Source: Gymnothorax reevesii
Lineage: Eukaryota; Chordata; Actinopteri; Anguilliformes; Muraenidae
Assembly (NCBI GenBank): GCA_029721435.1
Contig: CM056577.1
Coordinates: 31,464,719-31,528,718, forward strand
Reading direction: 5' to 3'
Length of the DNA stretch: 64,000 bases
Shown: positions 43,601 through 55,065 of the stretch, piece after piece
Layout: each line of letters opens with the position of its first letter
How positions within the stretch are numbered: the first letter of the stretch is position 1
The notes under the pieces: generated by a model
What the model was told of the DNA's origin: nothing
Databases searched by the model: none
Seen by the model: the letters and a program-made list of their open reading frames with translations, nothing else
Translations under genes and position numbers: made by a program

Positions 43601-43853
43601 TGTGTCAACACTCAGGGAACCTCAGGGAAGCATGGTAAACAGTGTCAACCGTTCGAAGACACTGAGCAGAAGCATTCATTCATAAAAGATCTCCATAATC
43701 CAACACAGATAAAAAAGTTGCAGTGACAAGCCGCTTTTTTACATTAAAAGAAAAACACAGCTTGTTTCGAAAATAAAAATTGGGTAAAACTTTACATTTT
43801 TTCAAATTTATTAGAAATTTAACTCCAAGTGAAAAGTGGCACCGCGTAGCTTT
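43601..43853 (-). pseudogene. LINE (Tx1/L2-like) fragment upstream of the LTR insertion
   Basis: The minus strand has NFYFRNKLCFSFNVKKRLV, FLSVLDYGDLLYM and VDTVYHASL, which in this LINE family directly precede the VGWP block found at 42459. It ends at the solo LTR at 43854. Confidence 0.75.
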
Positions 43854-44384
43854 TGTAAGGTTTGTGCTCTGCACACAGCTCAGATGCACGGAGGACAGGA
43901 GGCTGAGGACAGGACTCAGGTGCAAGGATGGACTTGGTTGTTTATTCTGCCTCCTGCACAGCAGACGCCACGAAGGACGGAATACAAAACAAACAGAAAT
44001 CGAGGTTCCTAAATAAACCCTATTAGTAATGCAGACACTAAACATAGACTACAGTGACAATGTATTACAAATAGAAAACAAATCTTCCTTAACATGAGGT
44101 GCTGGATAAAAACAATAAACAGCACTTAGTTAGATTTAGAGTTTTATACATGCGAAATGCGGAGAATAAGTCTATATCAGACTGGAGTACAACACAGGTA
44201 TATAGAGACAAGACTTTGCAATGACTAAATGCAGAGCTCAGTCTTAAAGAGCAAACTGCTACCGCACAGTGGAAATAAGAAACAGGTGCATGTGATAATT
44301 GAATAATTATCAAATGAATGTGAGAAGTGCAGTCCGGGTCTTAGTAGACCAGTGAGCTTGGCAGCTGGGGGGCGTGGTCTTACA
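43854..44384 (-). mobile_element. Solo LTR family F, copy 1 (531 bp)
   Basis: It is bounded by TGTAAGG and CTTACA, with flanks GCTTT (43849-43853) and GCTGT (44385-44389), one mismatch. Similarity to 45341-45865 covers the CTCAGGTGCAAGGATGGA / CCCAGGTGTGAAGATGGA region and the GCACAGCAG stretch. Confidence 0.7.
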
Positions 44385-45047
44385 GCTGTTTTCTGCATTG
44401 CATAATATTGTCTGATTTTAAAATTGTTGTTTCCAAATATTGTTTCAAAGGTTGCTGCTGCTTGGTTTCAGAATTTAAGACAAAAACAAACATTGCGGGT
44501 CATGGCCAATATTTTCAAGCATCAATGCTCAAAAGTGACATTTTTGTTGTAGCATAGCATTTTTAACTCATAACGATGTTTAAGATCTATTTCAAAACCA
44601 TGGTTGTGATTTTTTCATTTTTAAGGAGGAGAGGACAGGCAGAATGGCCTTCCATTCACATCCACGGCAGGTTCTGAAAGGACACATTTTTCAGCAAAAC
44701 AACCCTCTCCCCAGGGCTCCAATTAAAACTGTGACTTGGGTAGTATGAAATGTTCACTCATCGCACATCACCAGACACAAAACAAAACGAAACGCGGATA
44801 TGGAAGGGAAACCTCGCTCTTGCACTTCAGGGACACAAGATCTTAAATGACCATTTTTTTTTCCCCCAGTAAAGTTGTTTTTTAGTCTATAATGGCTTTG
44901 TAGACCATGAAAAATGTCATGGTGTGAGAACTGCTATTTTTGTTGGACACAGGAAATGGGAGAACACTTTGGTCTACTTAATATTCTTTGGTCTTTATTG
45001 CGCAAATCCACTTAGAACACTGCACAGGAAGCACATCATTGTCTTCC
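44385..45047. other. Unique sequence
   Basis: Nothing recognised; no LINE continuation is visible beyond the LTR. Confidence 0.4.
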
Positions 45048-45340
45048 TCACGCATCCAGTATCTGAGCCGCTCATTCCCAGCCAGTATCGGGGGGGGGAG
45101 CCAATCCCAACATGCTATGGGCAAGCGGCAGGTAAAAACCATAGTTTTCTGTGGAGAGCACACCCACCATTCCCTCACCCACTTATATCTATGGTGAATA
45201 TTGAGTCTTCGGTTAGCCTAACCTGCATGTTTTTGGTCTGTGGGAGGACTCCAGATTTTCCATAGAAAACTTCTCAGAGGAAAGGCCAGTTGGGACTTGA
45301 GTCCACAACCTTCTTTCTGTGAGGGGACAGGGCGACCCAT
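45048..45340 (-). mobile_element. V-SINE/HE1-like repeat, left part
   Basis: CCAGTATCTGAGCCGC, CCTAACCTGCATGTTTTTGG, CTGTGGGAGGA and CAACCTTCTTTCTGTGAGG follow the order of a common vertebrate repeat in reverse orientation. The last bases (GGGCGACCCAT) resume after the solo LTR as CCCATTGTGCCCCCT at 45866-45880. Confidence 0.7.
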
Positions 45341-45865
45341 TGTAAGGGTTTCACTCTGAGGACCAGTGAAGTGCACAGAGATCCGGAATTGAGAAACTGG
45401 ACCCAGGTGTGAAGATGGATCTGGTTTATTATGCCTTCGCAGCACAGCAGGAAGGCATAGTAGTACAGAATACAAAAAAAAGGAAGTGAACATCCTGGAT
45501 AATAATATTAGTAATACATATAACCGGGACAATAGCACCAGTACTATGTATTACAAATAGAAAAGCACTAGGAGACAAAGTTCCTGGATTACAATTGAAG
45601 CTCTGAACATAAAAACTGAGCGGAACAGCGCTTAATTAAAGAGATTTAAATGTATATGCAAAATGCGGGAGCTAAGTCAAAAACAAGACGATAGTGAAAC
45701 AACAGGCTTGTGAGGCCATCTAATGGGTGCGAAGGTCTTTCTTAAATAGAGAACACTATTGCAGGGAGACAATAAGGAACAGATGCAGACAATCAGGTGG
45801 ATTGTGGACTGCGGTGCAGGTCTTAATAGGCTGGTGAGTTAGAGGGCTGGAGGTGTGGCATTACA
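45341..45865 (-). mobile_element. Solo LTR family F, copy 2 (525 bp, perfect TSD)
   Basis: TGTAAGGG...ATTACA is flanked by an exact 5-bp duplication, CCCAT at 45336-45340 and 45866-45870. On the minus strand a TATTTAAG box (about 45741-45748) and an AATAAACC signal (about 45423-45430) set the orientation. It lies within a SINE, dating it after that SINE. Confidence 0.9.
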
Positions 45866-45870
45866 CCCAT

Positions 45871-46913
45871 TGTGCCCCCTAGCCATCATATCCTACCCAA
45901 TAGTTTGGTCACGGTAATGAACTCAGTGACTCAGTGATGGGGAGTGATGACCGAGCATTTTCACTCAGTAAGCAAATTACTTAGCCAGCAGAAATCATAT
46001 TAACAAATAACAAATTCCACTGAAAAGAAGCTACAGGAGACTGTGATCTTGGTGAAAGAGCTTTCAATAGAGTTAACAACGCTGCTCCTCCAACAGCTTT
46101 TCATAACACGTCTCTCTATGCAGCGCATATTGAAAATCATGGCACACCACCGTCAAAAGTGATCGACTCACTGGCATTGATGGAATGTGTTAACGTCTCA
46201 GTGATCCAACTTTTCTTCCAGGGTCTTCATAAATTATTTCATTTTGAAAGTGTGTACTCTGCCTCACGAGTATGGGATTAGTGCATCTTTAAAAAATGAT
46301 CGCGCAACAGTTAAGAATTAGCCAAGGTTTGTGATTTGACACTCTATTTAAAAGGAGAACCATTGAAACATTCCTGGGTTAGGTGTGGATTATTAAGGTA
46401 AAGGAAACAGGTTTTCTGTAAGTCTGAGGCACTATGATGTATTCTGTCCAGGTTCTGCATTTCTTGCTGGTTCTCTGGCGGTGCAAGGCCATCATGCTTA
46501 TTCTTTGTGAATTCTAAGCAGGGATGGAATAAGAATTTTTTCCCATGGCACACTTGTACTTGTCTCAGCGCTCAAAACCAGATGGGATGGAGTATGAATG
46601 AGGGCAGTGTTTCTCTTCCTCTATGGTTAGGCAGGTTGGACGTAGGTTCCAGGTGAGGTTTGATAAGTCCACATGAAAAGGCACTGAGAGCACTGGAGTA
46701 CCTCCACAGAGCTGGAAGTGCTGACACAGAGTCCTGGTGACGCAGAGCCCAGGTGATAGATTGTGCTGCAGCAAAGAGCAGCATTTTTAGGAAACATCTT
46801 AATACCTCTCAGTTCATGTGTTAAGTGACCCTTGCAGGGTAAATATTCACATAACTTGAATATTGCAAACACGACGCTGCTTTGTCAAGCTATAACTTCT
46901 TTCTCCCAAAATC
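45871..46913. other. Remainder of SINE, then unique sequence
   Basis: The SINE head ends by about 45890. No gene or repeat is recognised beyond. Confidence 0.45.
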
Positions 46914-46915
46914 TA

Positions 46916-47159
46916 CATTGTAAACCCTAATAATGCGGTGGAGTCAAATGTTTTCTGGAAACCGATCACCTCAAAAAAAATTGTGTAGGCCAACTTAATT
47001 GCATTGTGTGAAAGGACCTATAATAATAAGGTAAAGTAATTTTTTAACATGTTTTTAAGTGCTGTGAACACACAATCATTAAGTTGGCAAACACAATTTT
47101 TTGAAGTAATCGGTTTCCACAAAACATTTGAGTTAACCACACTTACCAGGTTTACAGTG
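46916..47159. mobile_element. Foldback MITE, 244 bp, TA target
   Basis: Ends CATTGTAAACC and GGTTTACAGTG lie between TA dinucleotides (46914-46915, 47160-47161). Arms pair over most of the length: TCAAATGTTTTCTGGAAACCG against CGGTTTCCACAAAACATTTG, and GGCCAACTTAATT against AAGTTGGC. Confidence 0.8.
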
Positions 47160-47161
47160 TA

Positions 47162-47825
47162 TTGCTTATTGCCAACAGGAGTTTGTGGGTGCATTTTGTA
47201 GTCTTTTGGGCATTTAAGGCAGGAATGGCATGGCCTATAAATGAGGCTATTTGCTGACTCAAGTAATTCTCCTCTTATCCCTATCCTGATACCTGGGGTC
47301 ACCTAGCATTCTTAGCTCTGACCAAACCATATCCAGACTATTTCTGGAAACACAATGGAGAGTGCTAATTTTTTCCTTATTTCTTGGAAACACTGGCGCA
47401 TATCTGCCGAGTCGGTGTGTGAACACCCCCGAAGGCTCACCAACCACAGCATGTTCTGATGACAGATGCTGACTCCACCATAACATACTGAGAGGCAAGT
47501 AATTTGTCCAACATTGTAAAAATTCAAAAAAGTAAGCCAAGCAGCTGCAAAGCAATTTTGAGTTTTTTCAGTTCCAAGCTCATAGTAGTCAGACAAACAA
47601 ATTTTTGAAAGAACTTTGAACTTGACATTGAACAAACTCAAAACTGCTTTGCAGCCGGTTGACTTACATTTTTAAGTTTAATCAAATTTTTATATTTTAC
47701 TGTGAGGTATATCCACATACAGACAACTTACTATAAAGCAAGTTCACAACACCACAGACTATTACTTTACTAGAGGGTATTACAGTGTTCCTAAATCCTC
47801 CTAAACTTGAGTTCAGAATTCTGTC
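47162..47825. other. Unique sequence
   Basis: Nothing recognised. Confidence 0.4.
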
Positions 47826-48065
47826 AAGTCAAAATTTATTTTTATAACACATTTCAAAGAGCCACAGTTGACCAAAGTGCTGAACAAACTTATAATAACA
47901 AGATAAACAAAAGTAAATAAATAACTGAAGAACAAAAGAAAACAGAAACATAATAATTAATAAAATAATTACTACTCAATGGAAGATAGGTCAAGGTGTC
48001 AAACTCAACTCACATTAAATGCCAATGAGAAAAAGTGAGTCTTCAGCAGTGACATAAAGGTTTCT
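47826..48065 (-). mobile_element. SINE/LINE 3'-end fragment
   Basis: GTCAAAATTTATTTTTATAACACATTT, split by mutations, then CCACAGTTGACCAAAGTGCTG resembles the terminal region of fish SINE/LINE repeats (normally GTCAAATTTATTTATATAGC...). Head not found. Confidence 0.5.
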
Positions 48066-48915
48066 AAACTATCATGAGTTCTTTATATTAGAAATTGAAA
48101 GACCGTTGCAGAGATTTGATTTTTTTTTTTTTTTTTTGAAAGGTGTAACATCACTTCCTCCCTCCTCAGATGGAAAATCAATGTCTCTGGAATCAAGCAA
48201 AACCCAGCGCACCAACCCAGGGGAAATAACACTTTGGGCTCTAACTTCGTAGATCAGGCGCAGGCGCGGAGAATAGTGGGAGTGCAGCACAAACGGGGTG
48301 TGTCCAGGCGTATGTTGCAATTTCGTGCCCGGCGTAGCCTGGCGCAAGTACTCCTCTGTCCCGCCTTCCGGCGCAAGTAACAAAGAGGTAGGAGAAAAGG
48401 CTTAAGTGGGTTTAACACAGCCGAGTCAACTCTTCACCAATAAAAATGAGCTCCTCTCCTCACCTTACCTTTAAAGTGTTGAAATAAAGAAGCCTCTGTC
48501 CTATATCTACATGATGCGTTAATGTTGCATTTTACTTTGCTGCTTCAGGCTTGTGACCTGCACCGTTTACGCCCATATTAAGCATTACGAATATGAGGCA
48601 TTCTCGAATTATTACCATTGGCGAACTAAAACTACGTCAGATCATTCACACTTATGAAGTTGGAATGAAATACGACAGTTGCTCATTTATTTCTTCTGCC
48701 TGCATCATTGGGAAGAGAAACGATGGATATTATTACACCCTGTTGCTGCTTAAAATTTTGTCATTAACATGCATGGACAACAATGCAAGATACGTTACAC
48801 ATTTAATTTCAATTCGTGATCTTAACTCTGTACGAGATCATAGCAATCAGGCTGTATTCCTTTCCCCCACTAAAAACGATAAAACCTGAGTGACAATAAT
48901 ACTAGCCTACTATTA

Positions 48916-49882
48916 AGCTGCTCGCACACTGGACGCGAAACAAATTTTTCGCACTACAGGTTGCGTTGAACGCAGTGTCTAGTGTCCGAAAGTCTGACAG
49001 GGTTTAAATATATCTCTGTGTCCGACAGTCGATTATTGTTTTTAATTTCTTCAAACCTACTGACTCTTTTAGATATTAAACGTGAATGTTTTCATAAGAG
49101 GACTCAGTTCTTCAAGAAGAGTACCAAAAATTTCAATCAATGTTTCTGTTTAAGCTCTGCTCAAAAAAGTGAGTCGACGTTGGCGCGGGACAATGTTCAA
49201 TGCCTTCGTGTCTGACAGCCAAAAAAAAAAAAAAGAGGCCATTGGAACAGATTGATAACGAAATATAGAATAAAAAGAAAAATTTTTGACAACAGAACAT
49301 CCGATGAACACAGCAATTTATTTATTGGCGGGTCATCTTTATTGGATGTTCCGTTTGTTGGTGATATATTTTTATTCTGTATTTCATTATAAATCTGTTC
49401 TCATATCAATACTTTTACTTTTTGCTGGCTGCTGGACATGGAGTATTTTGCATTTCGTGTCGGACAGTCTTGATCGTGCATGCGATAATTTATTCACACT
49501 GTTAATGGTCATGGAATTAATTTGCTCACGCACTATTTTATCTCTGATGTGGAAATAAAGCGTGAATCTGTTCGATCCATCTAATTTTCAAAAGAAAGAC
49601 CGAATAAAGACTGTTGTCTATCTTCAAGGGAAGAAAACAGATGAATAGGCTAAAAAGACCAAGAAAAGTCGCTAGCTATCAATTTGCATTTTGTGCAGGT
49701 CGAACACAAACATGGCCAAGTTTGCACGTCTAATAATTCCTGGAATACTCGGAAAAATTAAAACTTTTATGACTTTCGGACACAGAGCCATATTAAAACC
49801 CTGTCCGACTATCGCGTCTTTGCATTGACTTTGTAATCAGTCGTGCGGAAAAATTCGTTTTGCGTCCAGTAAGCAAGAGGCT
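48916..49882. mobile_element. Inner DNA transposon of copy B
   Basis: TIRs AGCTGCTCGCACACTGG and CCAGTAAGCAAGAGGCT are diverged versions of the copy A inner element; the left flank TTA is kept, the right is TTC. It sits at the same position within the outer element as in copy A. Confidence 0.75.
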
Positions 49883-49899
49883 TTCATGAGCATGGAAGG

Positions 49900-49901
<2 letters not shown>

Positions 49902-49955
<54 letters not shown>
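49902..49955 (+). repeat. (TA)n microsatellite
   Basis: Uninterrupted TA run of about 27 units inside composite copy B. Confidence 0.95.
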
Positions 49956-49958
<3 letters not shown>

Positions 49959-50589
49959 GTTTGTGGTTGGCTGAGAAAGATGTGAAGTCGTTAGTTTGCA
50001 TCACAGATTCAGCTGCGTTGATTAAGCCAGGTCAAGTTTCCATTACGCGTGGCAACCGCCTTTAATCTGACATCAGGACAATCGATATAGATACTATAAT
50101 TCATGTCCTTATTCAGATAGTAACATTAAATAGTGCTTCCTGTAATTATTTCTTGCATTGAAATGTGCCTGACATTCTGGAAACCTGCCTGTGAGGTTTC
50201 GGTGACGTGTGCGCACTGTGCGCCGGTCAGCCAAATTACCACTGCACAGAAAGTAAACCAGTTTGGAGATGGCGAGCTTTCTGCGCAACTCAAGCAGAGA
50301 TTTTTTCTACGAAATTGTCACTGCGTCTTGATGAATTTGTGACACCTCCCCCTACTATGCCACCACACCCATCTCTGTGCACGTGCGTCTACCAAATTGC
50401 CAAAGTGGCTGCGCACGTGTTGCACTGCACGAAATTACCACTGCGCGGGCTGCGCTAAGCTACGCCACCTGCGCTGCACCAAGAAATTAGAGCCCAATCT
50501 GTGTACACTGAGGAAATAGTCACGTGAAAACACATTAAATTTGATTTTGCTGTTGTATCACATTGAAGGTGCTACTTTGGCTATTGTTC

Positions 50590-50776
50590 TGTCTGTACAC
50601 ATGCACACACATGCGCTTTCACACAAATACACACATGCACACTCACACACACATGCACGCACACAATACACTCACATATATGCTTGCCCACACACATATA
50701 TGCACACACAAACCGACACAGATACCCACGCAAACATTCACACAAATACAATCAAATATGTTCACACACACATGCA

Positions 50777-50834
<58 letters not shown>

Positions 50835-50855
50835 CACACACACTCTCTCACCCCC
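50590..50855 (+). repeat. CA/CT microsatellite cluster
   Basis: Imperfect (CA)n with (CT)n segments. Reading frames on both strands are artefacts of the repeat. Confidence 0.9.
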
Positions 50856-52318
50856 TCCCTCTGCAAAGACAGTCTCTCTCCCTGCCTGAGCAGAGACAGG
50901 AGTGAGCACACAGTCCCAGGGGAGAGTGAGATCAATAGTGGTTAATAAAACATCAGGTGAGGAGCCATAACGAGAGATGACTGTCCCCCTGAGTCGGACA
51001 GCATGACTGCTCTGCTGCCATGGCGATTAGCCATCCACTCTGAGACTCTGAGAGATGCTTCCGGAAAAAATACTAAGCTACAGCTTTAGACAAAACAAAA
51101 ACGCACAGTAAATAAAGTCCCTGTACAAGAGATGTACGGATGAGAGGGATTATGAGGAAGACAGGCTGGGTGTGTGTGTGTGTGTGTGTGTGTGCGTGCC
51201 TGTATGTATCTGTGTGTGTGTATCGGCGTGTGAGCGTGTGTGTGTGTGTGTGTCACATGTTTGCACTTGTTTTGTGTTTCTGTTTGAAATGAAGGAAAAT
51301 GATACAGGTTAAATAACTTTGCCTTTGTTGAATGTTGAAGTCTCACTCACATGATGTACGCATTTAATGACAGCGCAACTAAGCAAGAGATCAAAGAACA
51401 GTGTAATACTCACCTGCATCAAAAGGAATAACCGATAACTACCCTCCAGTGTCCTGCCATGTTGCAACAGTTTTCCCCGCAACTTCAACACAATATCCAG
51501 GGGAAAGAATTCAATTTAAAATCAGCTCGTCAATCAGGGGTGTTGTTGTCACTGCCCAGTGAAGATGAGCTCGGTGACACTTCAAACTTACACTTCATCT
51601 GAGTACATGTCAATCCATCTTTGTTCGCAAACATTTTCCTGCTCCCTGAGTAATGAATGTATGTAGATTTCTCCAAAATCATGACAATTAGACAATTAAA
51701 AACTGATTATCAGGTTTCCATCGATATGCCAAAGTTCTATTTATTTTCTTTAACTTTTGACACTGCTCTGGTTCATACACTTCATCTTCTTCTTCTTCTA
51801 TTATTGTTGTGTCTTGTTGTTTCATGTGGCTATTGATCATAAGGTTAGGGAAGGTGTCAAGCCAGAGGGGGTTTTAGCCTAAAATATTGAGAGTGGTGGT
51901 GGCTTTTAAAATAACAAGCATTGTTATTAATGCTAATAAAAGCATTGAGGAAAATTGATGATTGATGGTTTCCATGACCTCCAATCCATTGACTGGAGGC
52001 CCCCACAATCCCCTGGTCTGGCCTTTAATGACAAATAAGATCCTCTTTGGGGCATTTTACATGGATTTTAAAAGATTAGCCATTCAATTTTAATGAGACT
52101 TTTGTAGGTGTCAGAGCACAGGTGCAATAATAATCTGAACCGGTGGCTTTCAAACGCAGTCCTAGAGAGCCATTCTGTGTACTGGTTATCGTTCAAACCA
52201 GAAATGCATTCCTTTAATTGAACCAGGAAAAAGCAGAGAAGACCGGTAGCTCTTAATTATAAGTGTAAATATAAAAAGAACATCGGGTACTCTTGGAAAA
52301 CAGGGGAAAATAATTATT
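50856..52318. other. Unique sequence with a GT array
   Basis: (GT)n at about 51168-51253. CGGTGGCTTTCAAACGCAGTCC at about 52141 looks like a lone hAT terminus; no mate found. No gene seen. Confidence 0.45.
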
Positions 52319-52319
52319 C

Positions 52320-52611
52320 GAAAATGAGAAGGCAATCTGGACACTCACATGTAAAAAATGGAAGGAAAAATAATTAAAAAGCCTTATTATAGTGGCTAGA
52401 ACATTAAAAAAGCCAACAAGTTTCGACCACAATGGGTCTTCATCAGGGTTTCAAACAGAAACAATGGGTGTGGTCTCACCTATATACCATACACAGCCAA
52501 TGAGAGGAAGTCATCTGACCCAACACCTGACAGGTCGGTAAGCAGAAACATATGCATACAACAACAAATATATACACATATCCACATCCATAGACAATTA
52601 TACACAATATG

Positions 52612-52670
<59 letters not shown>

Positions 52671-53219
52671 TCAATATACAGACATATTCATACATATGGT
52701 AACAATAACAATACATGTCCACGGGAGATGAAAAAACTACAGAGAAAAAAGTCCCTCTGTGTATACAAGTGATTATAACAAGCATCACAAAAAACAAGTA
52801 AAATCAATGTCCTCATTTAGGCCAGGATAGTGCAGCGCACCTCAGCGATGAATCCAGAAAACTTCCCTTTGATTAAGTTTCTGGATTCTGTCACCACCCC
52901 TGACCAAAGATCTGATGTGTTCAATGCCCTCAATACGCAATAGAGAGTCATTGGCGTTATGAACCTGGCAAAAATGTCTTGCCATAGTGTAATCACAGTT
53001 CTTAATGCAAAATGCGTTGGGTCAGATGACTTCCTCTCATTGGCTGTGTATGGTATATAGGTGAAACCACACCCATTGTTTCTGTTTGAAGCCCTGATGA
53101 AGACCCATTGTGGTCCAAACATGTTGGCTTTTTTAATGTTCTAGCCACTGTAATAAGGCTTTTTAATTATTTTTCCTTCCATTTTTCACATGTGAGTGCC
53201 TGGATTGCCTTCTCACTTC
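52320..53219 (-). mobile_element. Penelope-like element, 5'-truncated, with inverted arms
   Basis: The arms 52320-52524 and 53016-53219 are reverse complements over about 205 bp, at roughly 95 percent by eye. They hold CCTGATGAAGACCCATTGTGG, a phrase common in Penelope-like terminal (pLTR) sequence. Between them lies the C-terminal coding remnant (52785-53010) and a (TA)n array (about 52614-52666). An inverted terminal repeat at the 5' end of a truncated copy is a known Penelope-like structure. Confidence 0.7.
52785..53010 (-). pseudogene. Penelope-like polyprotein C-terminus (GIY-YIG end)
   Basis: In the minus frame starting near 53010: DYTMARHF, then IEGIEHI, NQREVFWIHR, a TGA where W is expected, then GLNEDIDFTCFL and a stop. 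Penelope-like enzymes end with this pattern (ARH..., a RE-x-FWI-x-x-L helix, GLNE) after the GIY-YIG nuclease core. The core and reverse transcriptase are absent because the copy is 5'-truncated. Confidence 0.7.
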
Positions 53220-53399
53220 CTATAATTGAACCACTGAGAACAAGAGTGGTCTAACTCTGTTTTTCATAGTTTTGAGATGATCTATGCAATAAATAAATTT
53301 AACATTCAAGTAGCAATATCTGTGCCTAACTAAAAAAAAATCAAAAAAACAAAAAAAAAACTGAGATTGACCGCTATAGCACTAGGGGTCTTAATTTAA

Positions 53400-55061
53400 A
53401 GGAGCTATAGGTAAATATGTGGCCAAACCTGGTAGTGCAATGACATTCAAAATAGTGCAGAGCGCAGTATCCCCTCCTCCTCTCCTCCAGACTAGAGGTT
53501 GCCAGCTAGATTTCCGGATCAAGCAAGAACGGCTACTGCACGGAGCTACCATAGCTATGTTTCAATATCACCAATGATTAGCTCTGACAGGGTTGTGTTA
53601 AGTTCAGTTCAGAAAAGATCGAGACTAATGACTAACTAACTTTAGCAATGTTCATACAGGTCAACTTGCTCGTCACTCTTCTGTGTGGATAGCCTGCAAA
53701 AGTCCATACTGTAAAATGCGTAAAGAATGAATGAGGGCTCATTCGACCGATGTACTGTCTCAATTACATTTCATATGACCATACTGGCTGTGCTAATGTT
53801 GGAACGGTTTCCACAGCGTCTCAGCATAATGCCAGAGAAACGGACTAATAATGCATTGGTAATGTCAGCAATGAAGTTTTTCATTTCTCAATTTGTTACC
53901 CAGTCATTTCAATGACCCACCTGCATACAGTATGCACTAACGTACCATGAACAAACATAGGCCTGCATAACGTTATTCAACGGTAGAGCAGAGATGCCAT
54001 TACGTCTTAGGCCTGAGTTTCTCCTCTTAGTGGCATTCACTTTTCTGTGCCGTATTAATAAGCAATATTATTCAATCAAAGCGCACTGAAGAAATTCACC
54101 CGCGGAATTAAAGTCATTGTGCATCAAGTTAATCAGTTTCACGTGCATTACGGTGGATTTCCCCACTAATGACACGGACATCGATTGTCACTCGGTAATT
54201 CTCAAGCTTGTCTTTACTGGGGGATTAAAAGCAATTGCATTGCATGAAAACGTTTCAAATGGTCTTATTTCATTAAAACAATTTAGACGATCATGAAACA
54301 CATGCATTGTTTCCAATCCCTGTGTAAAGAGCACGGGAAGTCCGGAGTCGCTTTCCATGTAACTTGTGATGAGGTGCACCTTTACGCAAGTGAAAGGGAA
54401 ACTTCAGTGCACAAGGATTTTAATTCCGCATGAGAATCTCATTAACCATTCAATGAATAATTACGGACTTCGCGAATAAGCCTAAAAATGTGTAAGACCT
54501 ACGCTGAATGCGTGAGACTTGGCATATCTGGTGGAGAATATTTGAAATATCCGTGCCTACATTAAATAGAATTAAGTTAGCCAAACTGAGCCGAATCTTA
54601 ACTGCCCAGGAGAAAATTAGCGTTGGTCTTCCAATTCTTCTCTGCTTTCAGCCGACTCCATCATTCAAAGGCATGTCCTACACAGATCCTTGTTTTCTTT
54701 CTGACTTTGTCACAACGTGTTTCAGAATCATAACGAGGCCTTTTAGGTTTAGTAACGTCAGACATTTGCGCTCCGAAACGCTGGTTGTTGCAGCTCAGTG
54801 GTAACTGGCAACCTGGATGCCGAAACGCTGCTGACTTGGTGATTGGGAGATAGTTGGAGGGTGGCGCAACGGGCCAAAACACAAAATGAAAACATAAACA
54901 TTAGTTGTGGGCTGCAACTTCGGTTTTGTAATGAGAATATTCTGGCTGGACTGCTGTTGTCAGTGAAATAAGTATTTGAAATTAACATCATTCCTTAAAG
55001 TCTGGTGATATATCAGGGTCATTTCATGATGAATCAACATAAATTTCTTACATATTGCTCC
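53400..55061. mobile_element. Kolobok-like element with nested repeat R1
   Basis: TTAA at 53396-53399 and 55062-55065 flanks ends AGGAGCTATAGGTAAATATG and CATATTGCTCC. Phrases such as CGAAACGCTGCTGACTTGG are usual in this fish MITE type. R1 copy 2 occupies 54010-54535. No transposase found. Confidence 0.55.
54010..54535 (+). repeat. Dispersed repeat R1, copy 2
   Basis: Near-identical to 29403-29935, including the GCATTGCATGAAAACG and GTGATGAGGTGCACC stretches, with small deletions. Same orientation. It lies in a Kolobok-like element here but next to a Harbinger-like remnant there, so its ends mark the mobile unit. Confidence 0.8.
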
Positions 55062-55065
55062 TTAA

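Larger units (their letters stand above)
48236..50495. mobile_element. Composite DNA transposon, copy B (GGGCTCTAA TIRs)
   Basis: Ends GGGCTCTAACTTC and GAAATTAGAGCCC. The body matches copy A (31262-33035) throughout and has the same inner element at the same site. Differences: an extra block at about 48380-48740, a (TA)n array at 49902-49955 and about 80 bp after it. No matching flanking triplet survives. Confidence 0.75.

Noticed and set aside
50541..50945. 134-codon ORF rich in His/Thr/Ser
   Set aside because: Reading of a CA/CT microsatellite.
52141..52165. Second hAT element surrounding the Penelope-like copy
   Set aside because: A left hAT-like terminus is visible but no matching right terminus was found.
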